Positions 61,009-64,000 of a stretch of DNA of 64,000 nucleotides are shown piece after piece; the first letter of the stretch is position 1, and every line of letters starts with the position of its first letter. The position numbers were made by a program, and so were the translations under genes. The notes under the pieces were generated by a model, which was not told the origin of the DNA, did not search any database, and saw only the letters and a program-made list of their open reading frames with translations. This DNA is from Monarcha castaneiventris obscurior (lineage: Eukaryota; Chordata; Aves; Passeriformes; Monarchidae): positions 18,572,001-18,636,000 of the forward strand of contig JAMPIT010000510.1 of assembly GCA_026261815.1 (NCBI GenBank), written 5' to 3'.

Positions 61009-63267
61009 CCAAAAAGACCATGTTAAAAACTAATTTTTTTTGCAGCTCTTAGTTAAATATTAATCCTGTTGAAACAAATCACTGCTGCTTTTACCTAAAA
61101 TCCTCAGTCTCTGTCAAAGGGGCTTTTGGTTTGGCCCTGTGTTTGCAGTTTTTTTAGTAACAAAAACTGACTGACTTTAAATCCAAAGCATGAAATGCTT
61201 GCGGACATTTTAATGTATCCTAGTATGACTTTGCTGTGTTGATTACAGAACTAAATGATGTTTTAATACATCCTACTGAGTAAGACTTTACTGTGATGAT
61301 TATGGAACTAAATGAAAATGTGATACAAAATGTGTGCTCTTATATAAATGTTTGGTTGTATATTCCAGATAGTAACATTCTTTTTTTTTTTTTGGTAAAG
61401 TTTTCATACACTCTTACATGGCTTAGATGTTGTTGAAAATCCCAAAATCTAATTTAGTTTGAAACTAAATATCAAAAGATGTGTTTTCTGATAGTGAATG
61501 CCTTCTTTTTAATCATGTCTGATTAATAAGTGTCCCAGTGTTGTACACTTGCCTTCCAGAGCTCCAGATGTCTTATTTTTGTACTTTCAGCTTAATAATT
61601 TTAAGTTCACAGATAAAAGACAATCAGTCCTCAAAGGAATTGTGTGTGGCAACCATCGTTTCCCAATATACTGCAGGCTAATGTAATCCCACAGAGCTGT
61701 AACCAGCAACAACAGAGTTTTGCTTGGAAGTCACCCTTAGAACACCTGCTGAAAGAGCCATAGTCCCTGTGCATACTGTTTTTCAGATTCTTGGGTCCAA
61801 ATTTAGTGGAGAAACTGTAACTTTCATTTACGGAACAAACAGGATGAAAAAGCACAGATCAGCTTTGCAGTATACAGACCTTTACATCTGTTTGTTTCAG
61901 TAGAATTTAAACTTAAACAAGAATTTTCATATGAAAATTATAATTTGACAACTGAGGGGCATCTTATATCTGTTTATCTGCCCAAACTGCCCTCAGGATT
62001 CTTCGTTGTTTTTTGAAAGTTAATGGCAATGCCACCTGCCAGAACAGTGATGTAAATCATAGGAAGCATTACATGGCTTGGTCCCTAAAGGACCTGCAGT
62101 GCTGCTTTACCTAAATCTGGCACTACACACCAAAGAACTTTCCATACAGAACTGAAACGAAGCAAGGAAGTACTGTTAATGTCCTCAGCTGTTACACTTA
62201 AAACATTTTTCTTCTCCGAACTTGGTGAATCTTCGTATCTGTGATCTTAAATTTCATAATCTTAGAGGGAGTTGGCCGTCACTTGAAAACGGGGATCTTC
62301 CAAGAAAAAAAAAGAAAAGCCAGGCATTCAGAAACACTCAGTAGGTTAGTAAACCAAATGTCCTTCTTCTCTGAGTCAGTAACAGGGGACATTCTCTGGA
62401 GTTTGGATGACTTTCCTTTGGAAATAACCTTTAAGAAATACAAACCCACCCCGATACCTCTCTGAAGCTCTGCCAGCTTGTGATCGCTGACTGCTGGGGT
62501 TTTCCCACCAGAATTGTGCCTGGCTAGCCACATTCTCCTTTATTATTATTATCCTACAATTTCAAAAATTATCCTGCTTTTTTTTTGTGGCATACTGTAT
62601 ATTGACAGGCTGCTATTTATTCATGCACACATTTGAGCGGTATTATTTTACAACTCTGGAAAATGCAGTCAATTTTTATTGAAATTATTTTGGAAGGGAA
62701 AGTTTTGGTAAATAAATGTCTTTAGGTTTTTACAAATGAAAGATTTAGTTGCCTGTCTTGCTTGTCTGATTCTCATATAAGTATAGAATATATTTCAGAC
62801 AATTTTCCTATAAAAAAATCTCTTTTCAGCTTCTTAAACAGTGTTAGAGTTAAAACATTTTAGGAAGTAACTTCTCTAGTGATACAGCACAAATTCTTAT
62901 AGTTAAGCATTTCAAAATTTAAAGGTTGTTATTTAAGTTCCATTTCTTTTAATTTATTGTCTGGAAGCTTTGTTTTTCTTGTGTGTGGCTATGTTTAGGG
63001 ATGTTTGTGGGGGAAATGAAAGTATGGTAGGAATGCCTTTGTCTAAATAAAGAAACCAAACCCAAATCTCCTTCCCCCTCTTTCTCCTCTTGTGCACTGG
63101 CCTCAGATTCTAGAAATTCTAAATTCTGATTTTGCTGCTGGTTCATTTAAATATCTACTTTTTTAAAAAAATCTATAAATAACGTGTGCAAAAACTGTAA
63201 TTCAATGATATATTTTGGCTGTGGAGAGATCTGAACACTCAACTGCAAAAAATATTTTCTTCTGCAG
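61009..63267 (+). other. N4BP2L2: N4BP2L2 intron 7, remainder
   Basis: AT-rich intron (full extent 60881-63267) with no recognisable repeat or RNA gene. Short open frames on both strands lack support. Confidence 0.8.
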
Positions 63268-63353
63268 AATCCTTGTTGCCAGATGATTATATAGTTCCCC
63301 TTGACTGGAAAGTTTCAAAGATGATCTATTTACTGTGGAAGACCTCTGTGGAG
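63268..63353 (+). CDS. N4BP2L2: N4BP2L2 exon 8 (residues 1216-1244)
   Basis: The acceptor TTCTTCTGCAG and donor GAG|GTATGA fit exactly. AA completes Glu1216, followed by 28 codons SLLPDDYIVPLDWKVSKMIY and LLWKTSVE. This continues the conserved block of human N4BP2L2, in which SLLPDDY and LDWK follow the hydrophobic SPGLPL motif. Its presence proves that the true transcript splices out the read-through tail at 60881. Confidence 0.95.
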
Positions 63354-63908
63354 GTATGAATTTTAGGGGATTTTGGAAGGCTTTCCAATATTTCAGGTGC
63401 AAAGGGGAATTTTTCAGCACTTTGTTAGTAAATTTGCTTTAATATCCACGATGAGGAGATGGATGTTTTCTGTCCTCCTCTGAATATTTCTAGAACCAGC
63501 TCATTGCCATGGTAGGATTCAGATTTTGAAAGGTCAACTTAAAAAAATTTTGATATTTGTGTCTTGTCCTGGCCTGTGTTCATTAAGTACAAGCTGCAAT
63601 CATTCAGATTTTTTCCTTCTTATAGTTTTCTCTCATCATCTGAGCAAAGCTCATCCTCCATCACCTCTGCTAGAGCTGCAGCAGAGAAGTTATTCTGCAT
63701 GACTGTAGGCAAATTAATTCTCTTTGTCTAGTTGGAAAGGGTTAACTTACAAATTGCTTTTTTTCCTTGTCTGGTAGTGGAAATCAGGAAAATCCTGTAA
63801 ATACAATTACTTAGTAATTATAAAATAGAGCGTGGACTTTCTTGCCCAAAATAACAAAATCTCTTGTCACATACTTTATTTTTGCTGGACTATTGTTCTC
63901 TATTTTAG
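63354..63908 (+). other. N4BP2L2: N4BP2L2 intron 8
   Basis: A 555-base intron, AT-rich, GT to AG (GTATGA to CTATTTTAG). Nothing else seen. Confidence 0.85.
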
Positions 63909-63954
63909 GAAAAACAGAAAACAAACGGTTTGCAGAATGGAGATGGCTTGACTG
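63909..63954 (+). CDS. N4BP2L2: N4BP2L2 exon 9 (residues 1245-1259 and one base)
   Basis: The acceptor is TATTTTAG and the donor ACTG|GTAAGT. It encodes EKQKTNGLQNGDGLT plus the first base of the next codon. The EKQKT start continues the human-like SVEEKQK sequence across the junction. The gene continues beyond the right edge, so the long form is incomplete here (1259 codons plus one base). Confidence 0.9.
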
Positions 63955-64000
63955 GTAAGTCTATTCTGTATAAAAAAATTGTATAAAAATCTTCTTATCA

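Overview
The window is vertebrate nuclear DNA, most likely from a bird. It has long introns, GT/AG splice sites, CpG-island promoters, many 5'-truncated CR1 LINE 3' ends (several closing in the ATTCTATG-type tail), and one solo LTR that resembles LTRs I know from songbird genomes. Nothing looks prokaryotic, plasmid-borne or CRISPR-like. The bird call is firm; the songbird call is an inference from that one LTR.

Layout: two genes lie head to head. On the minus strand, 1-22.4 kb is the 5' part of PDS5B (cohesin regulator). It comprises the end of the window's partial intron 2, the first coding exon (1735-1860), a 20.3 kb intron 1 carrying six CR1 pieces, and a non-coding first exon in a CpG island (21.45-22.54 kb). 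The intergenic spacer, 22.5-33.0 kb, holds two minus-strand CR1 copies, a small orphan CpG-rich block (23.64-24.03 kb) and otherwise AT-rich DNA without recognisable genes. On the plus strand, 33.05 kb to the window end is N4BP2L2 (PFAAP5). It has a CpG-island promoter, a 5'UTR exon, a large coding exon 2, four small exons for a P-loop kinase-like domain, a short-isoform stop at 46041, a 13 kb intron, a second large exon (59109-60880) and two further exons; the gene runs off the right edge. The same head-to-head PDS5B/N4BP2L2 arrangement exists in human chromosome 13, which supports both assignments.

Reconstructed by hand, all N4BP2L2 exon junctions keep frame. The short form is 642 aa. The long form has at least 1259 codons in this window and uses a donor (45986/45987) inside the short form's last coding exon. 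The most notable observations are: the choice between these two ends; a hydrophobic plus K/P/Q-rich tail made if the intron after 60880 is retained; a 12-base YY1-type element shared in the same transcriptional orientation by both promoters; and, in the N4BP2L2 leader, an upstream ORF overlapping the main start together with a six-tract G-quadruplex candidate. I found no new gene family or novel system; the hits are regulatory and isoform-level.
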